Shown: one piece after another, positions 9,422 to 19,623 of the stretch
Position numbering within the stretch: the first letter of the stretch is position 1
How the letters are laid out: each line of letters opens with the position of its first letter
NCBI GenBank assembly: GCA_902603925.1
Contig: CACKWQ010000002.1
Span: 49,944 to 113,943 of the forward strand
Length of the DNA stretch: 64,000 nt
From: an uncultured Pelagibacteraceae bacterium
GTDB taxonomy: Bacteria > Pseudomonadota > Alphaproteobacteria > Pelagibacterales > Pelagibacteraceae
Reading direction: 5' to 3'
Notes under the pieces: generated by a model
Told to the model about the DNA's origin: nothing
The model's input: the letters and a program-made list of their open reading frames with translations, nothing else
Databases searched by the model: none
Made by a program: the position numbers and the translations under genes

Positions 9422-11710
9422 ATGAAAAGAAAAAAAATTGAACATTATTCTGATAAAGAGGCTTTAGATTTTCATAATAGTAATAAATCAGGCAAGATTG
9501 AGATAGTTTCTTCAAAACCAATGACTACAAAAAGAGATCTTGCTTTAGCTTATTCTCCTGGAGTTGCTGCGCCAGTAAAAGCGATATCTGCTAATCCTGA
9601 GCTTGCATATGAGTATACAACTAAAGGAAATCTGGTAGCAGTGATAAGCAATGGAACAGCAATTCTCGGATTGGGTAATTTAGGAGCAATTGCATCAAAA
9701 CCAGTGATGGAAGGTAAAGCAGTTCTATTTAAAAGATTTGCCGATATTGACGCAATAGATTTAGAAATAGATTCAAATAGCTCAGATGAAATAGTTAATT
9801 CTATAAAAAGTTTTGCAAAAAGCTTCGGGGGTATCAACCTAGAAGATATAGCTGCTCCAAACTGTTTTATAATTGAAGACAAACTGAAAAAAATATTAGA
9901 TATTCCGGTATTCCATGATGACCAACATGGGACTGCAATTATAACTTATGCAGCTTTAATGAATGCTTTAGATATATCAAAAAAAAATATAAAAAAAGTT
10001 AAAGTTGTTGTGAACGGAGCCGGTGCTTCGGCGATGGCATGCACAAATTTGCTAATCAAAGCTGGTGTCTCTAAAAATAATTTAATTATGTTAGATAGTA
10101 AAGGAGTTATTTTTAAAGGAAGGAAAAATTTAAATAAGTGGAAATTAATTTATGCATCAAAAACTAAAGCAAGAAAATTAGATCATGCAATAAAAGATGC
10201 AGATGTTTTTCTTGGGTTATCTTCTGCAGGCGTATTAAATAAAGAAAATGTAAAAAGTATGGCAAAAAATCCAATAATTTTTGCTTGTGCGAATCCAGAC
10301 CCCGAAATTACTCCAGAAGAAGTTGAGGAGGTAAGAGATGATGTAATAATTGCAACTGGCAGATCTGATTATCCAAATCAAGTAAATAATCTAATTGGCT
10401 TCCCTTATATATTTAGAGGAGCTTTAGATGTAAGGGCAAAAACAATTAATGATGAAATGAAAATAGCAGCTGCTAATGCGATTGCTTCTCTCGCTAGGGA
10501 AAGAGTACCAGATGAGGTAGTTGCTGCTATGGGTGGTGATAGACCGACCTATGGAAAAGATTATATAATTCCATCGACATTTGATCCAAGGCTTATAAGT
10601 GTAATACCTGTAGCTGTAGCTAAGGCTGCTATTAAAAGTGGTGTTGCAAGAAAAAAAATTATAAATTTTGAACAGTATGCTGAACAACTTAAACAAAGAT
10701 TAGATCCATCTTTAACAATTTTACAAGGTATAAATTCTCAAATTAGAAAAAATCAAAAAAAAGTTGTTTTTGCTGACGGTGAAGATGAAAATACACTGAA
10801 AGCAGCAATTGCTTTTAAAAATAGTGGACTTGGTATTCCGATTCTTGTTGCAAAAGATAAGGTTGTGAAAGAAAGACTAAAAGAGATAGGATATAGTGAA
10901 AATTTTAATATTGAGATAGTAAATTCAACTAAAAAAAAGTTTAGAGAAAAATATTCCAATTTTATTTTTAAAAAACTACATAGAACACAAGGTTTGCTTG
11001 AGAGAGACTGTGATAGATTGGTAAGAAATGATAGAGTAATTTGGGCTTCTTGTATGGTCGCATGTGGTGACGCTGATGCAATGGTGACAGGAAATACTAG
11101 AAGATACGGCCAATCGCTCCAAAAAATTACAAAAGTTGTTGAACCAAGACCTGGGGAAATTATGTTTGGATTAAATATGGTTGTGAATAAAGGAAGAACA
11201 ATATTTATTGGTGATACTAGCGTTCACGAGTATCCTACGTCAAAACAGTTAGCTGAGATAGCAATTTCATCAGCAAGAGTAGTAAGGTTATTTGGATTTA
11301 ATCCAAAAGTTGCTTTTCTTTCTCATTCAACTTTTGGACAGCCAATTACTAGTAGAACTAAACATATAAGAGATGCCGTTGAAATTCTTAAACGAAGAAA
11401 AGTTGATTTCAAATTTGATGGGGACATGCAGCCAGATGTTGCTTTAAGTGAGGAATATAAAGAATTGTATCCAATGTCAGAAATAGTTGGTAATGCGAAT
11501 ATTTTAATTATGCCAGGCCAACACAGCGCAGCAATTTCATATAAAATTATGAAAACAATGAGCAGTGCTAAAGTCATTGGCCCGTTGCTAATCGGTTTGG
11601 GTGCAGCAATTGAAATTGCACCTTTGAGATGTTCTACATCGGAAATATTAAATTTAGCCTCCGTCGCTGCTTATTCAGCTGGTGTGATAGACTATAATAA
11701 AAAAAATTAA
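9422..11710 (+). CDS. maeB: NADP-dependent malic enzyme with C-terminal phosphotransacetylase domain
   Basis: DLALAYSPGVAAPVKAI, FHDDQHGTAIITYAAL, C-terminal PTA-like domain; 762 aa. Confidence 0.96.
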   Translation: MKRKKIEHYSDKEALDFHNSNKSGKIEIVSSKPMTTKRDLALAYSPGVAAPVKAISANPELAYEYTTKGNLVAVISNGTAILGLGNLGAIASKPVMEGKAVLFKRFADIDAIDLEIDSNSSDEIVNSIKSFAKSFGGINLEDIAAPNCFIIEDKLKKILDIPVFHDDQHGTAIITYAALMNALDISKKNIKKVKVVVNGAGASAMACTNLLIKAGVSKNNLIMLDSKGVIFKGRKNLNKWKLIYASKTKARKLDHAIKDADVFLGLSSAGVLNKENVKSMAKNPIIFACANPDPEITPEEVEEVRDDVIIATGRSDYPNQVNNLIGFPYIFRGALDVRAKTINDEMKIAAANAIASLARERVPDEVVAAMGGDRPTYGKDYIIPSTFDPRLISVIPVAVAKAAIKSGVARKKIINFEQYAEQLKQRLDPSLTILQGINSQIRKNQKKVVFADGEDENTLKAAIAFKNSGLGIPILVAKDKVVKERLKEIGYSENFNIEIVNSTKKKFREKYSNFIFKKLHRTQGLLERDCDRLVRNDRVIWASCMVACGDADAMVTGNTRRYGQSLQKITKVVEPRPGEIMFGLNMVVNKGRTIFIGDTSVHEYPTSKQLAEIAISSARVVRLFGFNPKVAFLSHSTFGQPITSRTKHIRDAVEILKRRKVDFKFDGDMQPDVALSEEYKELYPMSEIVGNANILIMPGQHSAAISYKIMKTMSSAKVIGPLLIGLGAAIEIAPLRCSTSEILNLASVAAYSAGVIDYNKKN

Positions 11711-12300
11711 TCTTTTTTGATTCTTAAATTATCAACCATCAAAATACTCGCAATAACATCCTCTACATCTAAAATTTCTTTAGCCTCTTTAATAACCTCA
11801 TCTTTTTCTTCACTAGTTTCGGATATTCCATAAATGTAAATTACTTTCTTGTAAGTGTCCAAATTATAATTAACAGAGTTAATTTTCTTGTTGAAAATCA
11901 TGGCTGATCTTAGTTGTGATGTAATGAGAACATCTTTGGCTGATTGCTGAAAGTTAAATTTATCTTTAATTTTAATATCATTTTTAACGGATCTTGCACC
12001 CCTAATTTCCCAGGCTAATTTTGTTAACTTCAATTTTTCTTCAGGAGTATCTACTTTTCCTGTCAAAAATATTCTTCCATCTAAGACCTTAGACTTTACA
12101 TTCAAAAAATAATTTTTGTTCATTGATAAAATTTTTGCCTCAAGGCTCTTATCCATGATTGAATCATCTATTTGCGTTCCTAAAGATCTTGGGTCTAATG
12201 CAACTGATACACCTGTTCCAAATACACCTGTTGAAGACGCACCTATACAATTAGAAAGTAACAAAAATAAAAAAGTAAAAACTATAAATCTATTTTTCAT
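11707..12300 (-). CDS. BON-domain lipoprotein
   Basis: Lipobox-like LLLSNCIGAS; two BON-like repeats (VKSKVLDGRIFLTGKVDTPEEKLKLTKLAWEIRGARSVKNDI). Confidence 0.82.
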   Translation of the reverse strand: MKNRFIVFTFLFLLLSNCIGASSTGVFGTGVSVALDPRSLGTQIDDSIMDKSLEAKILSMNKNYFLNVKSKVLDGRIFLTGKVDTPEEKLKLTKLAWEIRGARSVKNDIKIKDKFNFQQSAKDVLITSQLRSAMIFNKKINSVNYNLDTYKKVIYIYGISETSEEKDEVIKEAKEILDVEDVIASILMVDNLRIKKD

Positions 12301-13147
12301 TTTTTAGTTTTAGACAGAAATCATAAATTGTTGATTTAGATACTCTGTCATCTATATTTAAAATTTTCACTATGTCTTTAACACTCAAAAAATTTATTAA
12401 CTTTTTTATGTTAACTTTATCTGATTCGGTGAGCAACAATGAGCTTTTTTTTTGTGTTTCTTTTTCTGAGATCACAATGGTTAGTTCTCCCTTTAAGGTT
12501 TTTTCAAAAGTATTTAAGTTTTTAATGTCATCTCTAATAAATTCCTCAAAATATTTAGTAATTTCCCTGCAAATAACAATTTTCCGATCATCAAAATAAA
12601 TTTTTAGGTATGGAATAATTTTGTTTATTTTTTTACTTGAGATAAAAAATATTATTGAACCAGGAAGGTTAGATAAAAACAAAAGTTCATTTTTTATTTG
12701 TGAATTTTTATCAGGTAGAAAACCCTGAAAATAAAAATTATTAGAAAAACCACTTATCGAAATTGCTGAGGTTAATGCTGATGGTCCTGGTATAGGTACT
12801 AAATTTATGTTATTTTTAATGCATTCATTTATCAATAATTTGCCCGGATCAGATACTAATGGAGTGCCGGCATCACTTATTAAAGAAACTACATTTCCTG
12901 ATAATAAAATATCCTTGATGTTTTTTAAAACTCTAGCTTCATTAAATTTATGATTTAATATTAATTTTGAGTTTATTTTATAATAATTTAAGAGTTTTTT
13001 TGCAACACGTGTATCCTCACATATTATAAAATTTGACTTTTTAAGAACATCCAAAGCTCTTAAAGTTATATCCCCTAAATTTCCAATTGGTGTTGAAACT
13101 ATATATAAACCACTTTTAATCTTATTTTTGTCTAGTTCTAGATGCAT
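12290..13147 (-). CDS. rsmI: 16S rRNA (cytidine1402-2'-O)-methyltransferase RsmI (start could be 13159)
   Basis: GLYIVSTPIGNLGDITLRALDVLK..CEDTRVAKKLL..SDAGTPLVSDPGKLL. Confidence 0.96.
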   Translation of the reverse strand: MHLELDKNKIKSGLYIVSTPIGNLGDITLRALDVLKKSNFIICEDTRVAKKLLNYYKINSKLILNHKFNEARVLKNIKDILLSGNVVSLISDAGTPLVSDPGKLLINECIKNNINLVPIPGPSALTSAISISGFSNNFYFQGFLPDKNSQIKNELLFLSNLPGSIIFFISSKKINKIIPYLKIYFDDRKIVICREITKYFEEFIRDDIKNLNTFEKTLKGELTIVISEKETQKKSSLLLTESDKVNIKKLINFLSVKDIVKILNIDDRVSKSTIYDFCLKLKNEK

Positions 13148-13177
13148 AATTATGCTCAATATATTATTAATAATACA

Positions 13178-14329
13178 ATGAAAATTTTTATTAGATACAT
13201 TTATATTTTATTTTTTGTTTGTTTTGTTTATGAAAAAGCAAGCTCGAGTGAGAAAATTAAAATTGGATTGGTTGTTCCATTATCTGGGGAATATGGTAAA
13301 ATTGGAAATTCAATTATTAATGCTACAAGATTAGCTTTAAATTCTATTAATAACGATAAAATTCAAATATTGCCAAGAGATAACAAATCTGATCCAACTA
13401 CCACACTTAATGTTGCAAAAAAGCTTTACGAAGATCAAAATGTTAAAATTATAATTGGTCCAATTTTTAAGAAAAATAATATTTATTTAGATCGAATACC
13501 CGAAGTTACATTTTTATCTTTAACGAACAAGTTAAGTAATAATCCTGACAATGTTATTAGCGCAGGTGTGAATGCTATTTCACAACTAAAAGCAATTAAA
13601 AAGTTTACAGAGGATCAAAACTTAAAAAGAACAGTTTTATTAAAACCTAATTCCGATTTCAAAAATGAAATTGATATTGCAATCTCAAATTTAAAGATAA
13701 ATCTTAAAGACAATTTTATTTATGAGTCAGATCCAACAGTCTTAACCTCTCAGATAGAGAAAATAACAAAATATAATATAAGAAAGCAAAATTTATTAGA
13801 CGAGATAAAGAGAGTTGAAAATTCTGATGATCCAAACAAGGAAAAAAAAATTGAAAAACTAAAAAAGAGGGACACTATTGGCGGTTTAAATTTTGACTCA
13901 GTTATAATTGCGGATTTTGACGAAAATCTTAAAAGCGTTGCTACATCTCTTCTTTATACCGACGTATCTACAAATAGAGTTCATTATATAACTTTAAATC
14001 AATGGTTTGATAAAGCTTTATTAAAAGATAAGTCACTTCAGCCTATATATTTTCCTTCAATAAATAAAAATAATTATGAAGAATTTATAATTAATTATGA
14101 ATTAAATTTTAATGAAGTTCCAAATCAAATATCCTTTTTAAGTTATGATATTGCTGGTCTAGTTTACTACTTGATTTATAAAAATAATTTTAAAGTTGAG
14201 AAAGAAATATTTTACGAAAAAAATAAGTTTAAAGGTAAAATTGGGGTTTTTGAGATAAATAAAAATATTATTACCCATGAATTAAATTTTTACGTAGCTG
14301 AAAATGAAAAGTTTAAAAAAATTTTCTAA
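13178..14329 (+). CDS. penicillin-binding protein activator (LpoA-like) / periplasmic binding protein
   Basis: Signal peptide MKIFIRYIYILFFVCFVYEKASS; KIGLVVPLSGEYGKIGNSIINATRLAL; next to rsmI as is common for LpoA-type genes. Confidence 0.75.
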   Translation: MKIFIRYIYILFFVCFVYEKASSSEKIKIGLVVPLSGEYGKIGNSIINATRLALNSINNDKIQILPRDNKSDPTTTLNVAKKLYEDQNVKIIIGPIFKKNNIYLDRIPEVTFLSLTNKLSNNPDNVISAGVNAISQLKAIKKFTEDQNLKRTVLLKPNSDFKNEIDIAISNLKINLKDNFIYESDPTVLTSQIEKITKYNIRKQNLLDEIKRVENSDDPNKEKKIEKLKKRDTIGGLNFDSVIIADFDENLKSVATSLLYTDVSTNRVHYITLNQWFDKALLKDKSLQPIYFPSINKNNYEEFIINYELNFNEVPNQISFLSYDIAGLVYYLIYKNNFKVEKEIFYEKNKFKGKIGVFEINKNIITHELNFYVAENEKFKKIF

Positions 14330-14921
14330 TTTTTTTAAAAGCTTTTATTCTATGATCAATTTTATGTTTTACTGATGGTTTCATTTGACCAAAAGTTAGT
14401 CTTTTACCATTTGGAATAAAAATTGGATCATAACCGAAACCATTTGATCCAATTTTTCTTTTTGAGATCCTGCCTTCTATTTTACCTTCAACTGTAACAG
14501 TTTTAAAATTAGGCCCATAGAGTGTAAGTGCACATCTAAATCTTGCCTTTACTTTAAATTTTGTATTAATCCAGTTTTTCTTTTTTTTATTTATTTTTTT
14601 ATAAATTTTTTTTATTGCAATATTAAAATTATTATTCTTGCCCGCCCATCTCGATGAATAAATTCCAGGCGAGTTATTTAACAAGTCTATTTCAAGGCCA
14701 GAGTCATCGGCTAAACATATCTTTCTAGATATTTTTGAGTAATATTTAGCTTTTATAAGAGAGTTACCTTTAAAACTTTTGCTCGTTTCTTTTGGACTTT
14801 TAATATTATAAAACTTTGGGGTTGTAATTTTTATCCTTTTTGGAAGCAAATCTCTTATTTCTCTTAATTTTCCTTTATTATTCGATCCTATATATATCTC
14901 TTTAATTTTTTTAACTAACAT
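14313..14921 (-). CDS. rdgB: XTP/dITP diphosphatase (RdgB/HAM1)
   Basis: IGSNNKGKLREIRDLL, CLADDSGLEIDLLNNSPGIYSSRWAG, GSNGFGYDPIFIP. Confidence 0.96.
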   Translation of the reverse strand: MLVKKIKEIYIGSNNKGKLREIRDLLPKRIKITTPKFYNIKSPKETSKSFKGNSLIKAKYYSKISRKICLADDSGLEIDLLNNSPGIYSSRWAGKNNNFNIAIKKIYKKINKKKKNWINTKFKVKARFRCALTLYGPNFKTVTVEGKIEGRISKRKIGSNGFGYDPIFIPNGKRLTFGQMKPSVKHKIDHRIKAFKKIRKFF

Positions 14922-14957
14922 CTAGAAATTTTAACTTTACTTACCATATACATACAA

Positions 14958-15590
14958 ATGGAGAAAGAAGAAATCAAAGAACGAAGTGCTGATGAGAATA
15001 ACTCATCGCTGGAGCAAAACAGTGAGACCTCATTATCAAAGGATGATGGAGAAGTTGCCAATAAAAAACAACCTACCTCTTTAGAAGAAGAGAATAAAAA
15101 ATTAGAAGATAAAATTATCAGACTATATGCTGAGATGGAAAATCAAAGAAGAAGGTATGAGAAAGAAAAAGATGAAGCATTTGAATATGGAGGTTTTTCA
15201 TTTGCAAAAGAAGCATTGAATTTATTAGATAACCTAGAAAGATCAAAACAGTATTTACAAAATGACGAGAGTCTTAAAAATAACGATGCCGTCGATAAAA
15301 TTTTAAATCATATAGATATAATTTATGATGATATGATCTCAATATTTAAAAAAAATAATATTACATTAATCGAGGCTATTGGCAAAAAATTAGATCCTAA
15401 TTTACATCAAGCAATGATTGAAATTGAGGACAATTCAAAAGAGGTGGGTACTGTTATCCAAGAAATACAAAAAGGTTTCTTATTAAAAGAAAGGCTACTT
15501 AGACCCTCGCTCGTTGGGGTTTCGAAGAAAGCTAGCAAAAAAGAGGAAAAAAAAGAAAACAATGATCAAAAAGATAAGAAAAATCAGTAA
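14958..15590 (+). CDS. grpE: nucleotide exchange factor GrpE
   Basis: AEMENQRRRYEKEKDEAFEYGGFSFAKEALNLLDNLERS; upstream of dnaK. Confidence 0.95.
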   Translation: MEKEEIKERSADENNSSLEQNSETSLSKDDGEVANKKQPTSLEEENKKLEDKIIRLYAEMENQRRRYEKEKDEAFEYGGFSFAKEALNLLDNLERSKQYLQNDESLKNNDAVDKILNHIDIIYDDMISIFKKNNITLIEAIGKKLDPNLHQAMIEIEDNSKEVGTVIQEIQKGFLLKERLLRPSLVGVSKKASKKEEKKENNDQKDKKNQ

Positions 15591-15610
15591 AAATATAATT
15601 TTTTATATGG

Positions 15611-15638
15611 CTTGTACAACTAAAATTAACCCCTATAT
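15611..15638 (+). promoter_or_regulatory. candidate RpoH (sigma-32) promoter of dnaK
   Basis: CTTG (15611-15614), 17-nt spacer, CCTATAT (15632-15638); fits the alphaproteobacterial CTTG-N17/18-CYTATNT pattern; ends 20 nt before the dnaK ATG. Confidence 0.7.
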
Positions 15639-15658
15639 GCATCCTAGGAATTAAATTT

Positions 15659-17593
15659 ATGAGCAAAGTTATTGGTATTGACCTTGGTACAACAAACTCT
15701 TGTGTAGCCGTGATGGAAGGAACTCAAGCAAAAGTGCTAGAGAACGCTGAAGGTGCAAGAACCACACCCTCTGTAGTAGCTTTTACTGAAAACGAAGAAA
15801 AATTAGTTGGACAGCCCGCAAAAAGACAGGCAGTAACTAATCCTGAAAATACTATTTTTGCAGTAAAAAGACTTATTGGAAGAAATTTTGAAGATGCAAC
15901 TGTTAAAAAAGATATAGAAACGTCTCCGTTCAATATAGTAAATTCAGATAAAGGGGACGCATGGATTGAAGCCAAGGGTACCAAATATTCTCCCTCACAA
16001 ATTTCTGCATTTGTTCTACAAAAAATGAAAGAGACAGCAGAAAAATATTTAGGACAAGAGGTATCTAAGGCAGTTATTACTGTTCCTGCATATTTCAATG
16101 ACGCCCAAAGACAAGCAACAAAAGATGCTGGCAAAATAGCTGGGCTTGAAGTTTTGAGAATTATAAATGAACCAACTGCTGCATCACTTGCTTATGGTTT
16201 GGACAAAAAACAAAATAAAAAAATAGCAGTTTACGATTTGGGTGGAGGTACTTTTGATGTATCAATTTTAGAATTAGGTGATGGAGTATTTGAAGTTAAG
16301 TCTACTAATGGAGATACTTTCTTAGGTGGGGAGGACTTTGATAACACTATAGTGGAGTACTTGCTTTCAGAATTTAAAAAGGAAAGTGGAATTGATTTAA
16401 AATCTGACAAATTAGCTTTACAAAGATTAAAAGAAGCAGCTGAAAAAGCAAAAATTGAATTATCTTCAGCAGCACAAACAGAAATTAATTTGCCATTTAT
16501 AACTGCTGATAAAACTGGTCCAAAACACATTAACTTAAAGATGACTAGAGCAAAACTTGAAGCTCTCGTAGAGGAACTAATTACAAGAACAATCCCTCCT
16601 TGTCAGACAGCATTGAAAGATGCTGGATTATCAGCTTCTGATATAAATGAAGTAATACTTGTTGGGGGTATGACTAGAATGCCGAAAGTAATTGAAGAAG
16701 TTAAAAACTTTTTTGGCAAAGAACCTAACAAAAGTGTTAATCCGGATGAGGTAGTTGCAATGGGTGCGGCCATACAAGCAGGAGTTTTGCAAGGTGATGT
16801 TAAAGATGTTTTATTGCTTGATGTAACCCCGTTATCTTTAGGGATAGAGACCTTAGGTGGTGTATCCACTAAGCTTATCGATAAAAATACGACAATTCCA
16901 ACAAAAAAAAGCCAAGTATTTTCTACAGCTGAAGATAATCAGCCAGCTGTTTCTATAAGAGTGCTTCAGGGTGAAAGAGAGATGGCATCTGACAATAAAA
17001 TACTAGGAAATTTTGAGTTGGTAGGAATTGCTCCAGCTCCTAGAGGAGTTCCCCAAATAGAGGTGACATTTGATATAGATGCAAATGGTATAGTAAATGT
17101 TTCAGCTAAAGATAAAGGAACCGGAAAAGAACAAAAAATTCAAATTCAAGCATCCGGGGGGCTTAGTGATGAAGACATTAGTAAAATGGTTAAAGACGCT
17201 GAAGCTAATAAAGAGGCAGACAAAAAAAAGAGAGAAGCGGTTGATGCACGAAATCAGGCAGACACTTTATTGCATTCAACTGAAAAAAATTTAAAAGAGC
17301 ATGGTTCTAAGGTTGGAGATGCTGATAAGAAGGCCATTGAAACAGCGTCAGCTAATCTAAGAAACTCTTTAAAGGGAACTGATATAGAAGAAATAAAGAA
17401 AAAAACTCAAGATTTGGTACAGGCTTCAATGAAGCTTGGTGAAGCAATTTATAAATCTCAACAAAAAACTAAATCTGATGATACACCTAATGATACACCT
17501 AATAAGTCAAAAAAAGAGGATAAAAAAGACGACAATGTTGTTGATGCAGACTTTGAAGAAGTAAAAGACGAGAATAAAGAGAAAAGCGCTTAA
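15659..17593 (+). CDS. dnaK: molecular chaperone DnaK
   Basis: [21 protein letters not shown]...; full-length Hsp70. Confidence 0.99.
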   Translation: MSKVIGIDLGTTNSCVAVMEGTQAKVLENAEGARTTPSVVAFTENEEKLVGQPAKRQAVTNPENTIFAVKRLIGRNFEDATVKKDIETSPFNIVNSDKGDAWIEAKGTKYSPSQISAFVLQKMKETAEKYLGQEVSKAVITVPAYFNDAQRQATKDAGKIAGLEVLRIINEPTAASLAYGLDKKQNKKIAVYDLGGGTFDVSILELGDGVFEVKSTNGDTFLGGEDFDNTIVEYLLSEFKKESGIDLKSDKLALQRLKEAAEKAKIELSSAAQTEINLPFITADKTGPKHINLKMTRAKLEALVEELITRTIPPCQTALKDAGLSASDINEVILVGGMTRMPKVIEEVKNFFGKEPNKSVNPDEVVAMGAAIQAGVLQGDVKDVLLLDVTPLSLGIETLGGVSTKLIDKNTTIPTKKSQVFSTAEDNQPAVSIRVLQGEREMASDNKILGNFELVGIAPAPRGVPQIEVTFDIDANGIVNVSAKDKGTGKEQKIQIQASGGLSDEDISKMVKDAEANKEADKKKREAVDARNQADTLLHSTEKNLKEHGSKVGDADKKAIETASANLRNSLKGTDIEEIKKKTQDLVQASMKLGEAIYKSQQKTKSDDTPNDTPNKSKKEDKKDDNVVDADFEEVKDENKEKSA

Positions 17594-17621
17594 GATCGCA
17601 ACTGTTTGTCCGTAATTAGTT

Positions 17622-18752
17622 ATGGCAAAAAGAGATTATTATGACATCTTAGGTATTAACAAAAGCTCCAGTCAAGACCAAATCAAATCAGCGTATAGAA
17701 AATTAGCAGTTAAATTTCATCCAGATAAAAATCCTGGAGACAAATCTGCTGAAGAAAAGTTTAAGGAGGCCTCAGAAGCTTATCATGTCCTTTCAAATTC
17801 AGAAAGAAAACAAAATTATGATAATTTTGGTCATGCGGCCTTTGATAATAATTCAGGTGGGCGAGGAGGATTTGGAAATTTCGATTTTTCAAGCAGCTTC
17901 TCAGATATATTTGAGGACTTTTTTAGTGAAGGATTTAGCGGTGGAGCTAGCAGAAGATCTAGAAGATCAAACTACAGAGGTTCAGATCTAAGATATGATT
18001 TATCAATAAGTCTTGAAGAGGCCTTTTCTGGGAAAAAACAAGATATAAAATTTTCTAGCTCAGAGAAATGTGATATATGTAATGGTAACGGCTCTAAACC
18101 AGGATATAATGCAAGTTCATGTAATATGTGCGGAGGTAATGGCCAAGTCAGATCAAGCCAAGGTTTTTTTACGGTACAACAAACTTGTCCACAGTGTTCG
18201 GGATCCGGTGAAGAAATTACTAACCCATGTAACTCTTGTAATGGTCAAGGAAAGAAACAAGCTTCAAAAAGATTATCTGTTACCATTCCTAAAGGTGTAG
18301 ACGATGGTACTAGAATACGATTAGCAGGAAAAGGTGAGGCTGGATCAAGAGGTGCTGGGAATGGAGATTTATATTTATTTATAAATGTTAATTCCCATGA
18401 ATTGTTTAAAAGGTCTGATGAGCACCTATTTTTTGAATGTCCAGTATCAATTGCAGATGCTGCGCTTGGGGTATCAATTGAAATCCCCACAATCGATGGG
18501 GGCAAAGCTAAAATTAAAATTCCAGCAGGGACTCAAAATGGTAAGCAATTTCGTCTAAGAGGAAAAGGAATGCCTTTGATGAGAAGTGGAGGAGTTGGAG
18601 ACCTTTATGTTCAAGTAAATACTGAAATACCAGTATCTCTTAATAAAGAGCAAAAAGAATTGTTAGAAAAGTTTAGAGAGATTGAGAATGAAAAATCCAA
18701 CCCAAGTATAAAAAAATTCTTCCAAAAAGCTAAAAGTTTTTGGAGTAATTAA
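17622..18752 (+). CDS. dnaJ: molecular chaperone DnaJ
   Basis: J-domain YYDILGINKSSSQDQIKSAYRKLAVKFHPDKNPGD and four CxxCxGxG-type zinc repeats. Confidence 0.99.
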   Translation: MAKRDYYDILGINKSSSQDQIKSAYRKLAVKFHPDKNPGDKSAEEKFKEASEAYHVLSNSERKQNYDNFGHAAFDNNSGGRGGFGNFDFSSSFSDIFEDFFSEGFSGGASRRSRRSNYRGSDLRYDLSISLEEAFSGKKQDIKFSSSEKCDICNGNGSKPGYNASSCNMCGGNGQVRSSQGFFTVQQTCPQCSGSGEEITNPCNSCNGQGKKQASKRLSVTIPKGVDDGTRIRLAGKGEAGSRGAGNGDLYLFINVNSHELFKRSDEHLFFECPVSIADAALGVSIEIPTIDGGKAKIKIPAGTQNGKQFRLRGKGMPLMRSGGVGDLYVQVNTEIPVSLNKEQKELLEKFREIENEKSNPSIKKFFQKAKSFWSN

Positions 18753-18777
18753 TTTATTTTAATCTATTATAATATTA

Positions 18778-19623
18778 ATGATTATTTGGCTTGCATCATA
18801 TCCAAAAAGTGGAAATACATGGATTAGATCAGTTTTAATATCTTATTACTTTACTGAAGATGGAAAGTTCAACTTTGATAATTTAAGTAGAATTCCTGAT
18901 TACCCTAACAAAATTTTTTTGAATAAAGAAATAAATATAAATCAATTAAAAGAGGGAGAAATTTATAAATTTTGGCATGCATCACAGAAAAAAATTTTGG
19001 AAAGAAAAAAAGCTAAATTTTTAAAAACACATAATATGCTTGGATCTGTTGAAGGAGTAAAATTTACAAAATCAGAATTTACACTAGGGACTATTCATAT
19101 AATAAGAGATCCTAGAAATGTAATAACATCAATTAAAAATCATCTTGATTTCGATAGTTATGAAAAAACTTTAGAGTATATGAAGACTGATAGTGCGTTT
19201 ATAAAAGGTGAAGATAATGCAAGGTTTGCGTTTACTGGTTCATGGAGATCACACTATACTTCCTGGATGTCTGATCAAGATCTTAGAAGAATTACGATAA
19301 AATATGAAGATCTAGAGAGAAATACAATGATTACGTTTATTAAAATTATAGATTTTGTTAACAAAATTTGTAGATTTAATAGCGAAATAGACGAAAAAAA
19401 ACTTTTAAACTCAATCAATACCACTAGTTTTGATAAAATGAGCGAGGGAGAAAAAGAGGGAAAGTTTACTGAGAATGTAATAAACAAGTTTAATAAAAAA
19501 ATTAAATTTTTCTATATGGGGCCTAAAAATGACTGGAAAAAAATACTGCCTGAAAATATTAAATCTGAAATGAATGAATATTATAAGAAAGATTTAGAAA
19601 TACTTAACTACGATAGTAAATGA
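18778..19623 (+). CDS. sulfotransferase family protein
   Basis: WLASYPKSGNTWIRSVL (5'-PSB loop) and TIHIIRDPRNVITSIKNH (3'-PB motif). Confidence 0.88.
   Translation: MIIWLASYPKSGNTWIRSVLISYYFTEDGKFNFDNLSRIPDYPNKIFLNKEININQLKEGEIYKFWHASQKKILERKKAKFLKTHNMLGSVEGVKFTKSEFTLGTIHIIRDPRNVITSIKNHLDFDSYEKTLEYMKTDSAFIKGEDNARFAFTGSWRSHYTSWMSDQDLRRITIKYEDLERNTMITFIKIIDFVNKICRFNSEIDEKKLLNSINTTSFDKMSEGEKEGKFTENVINKFNKKIKFFYMGPKNDWKKILPENIKSEMNEYYKKDLEILNYDSK

Noticed and set aside
13142-13147. Second ATGCAT at the rsmI / LpoA-like divergent junction
   Set aside because: Minus-strand ATG here is a plausible rsmI start, but the plus-strand gene more likely starts at 13178, where a signal peptide begins, so it is probably not a shared-start junction.
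16231-16530. Listed minus-strand ORFs antisense to dnaK (15724..16134, 16231..16530, 16603..16869)
   Set aside because: Shadow ORFs opposite a highly conserved gene, with no recognisable domain.
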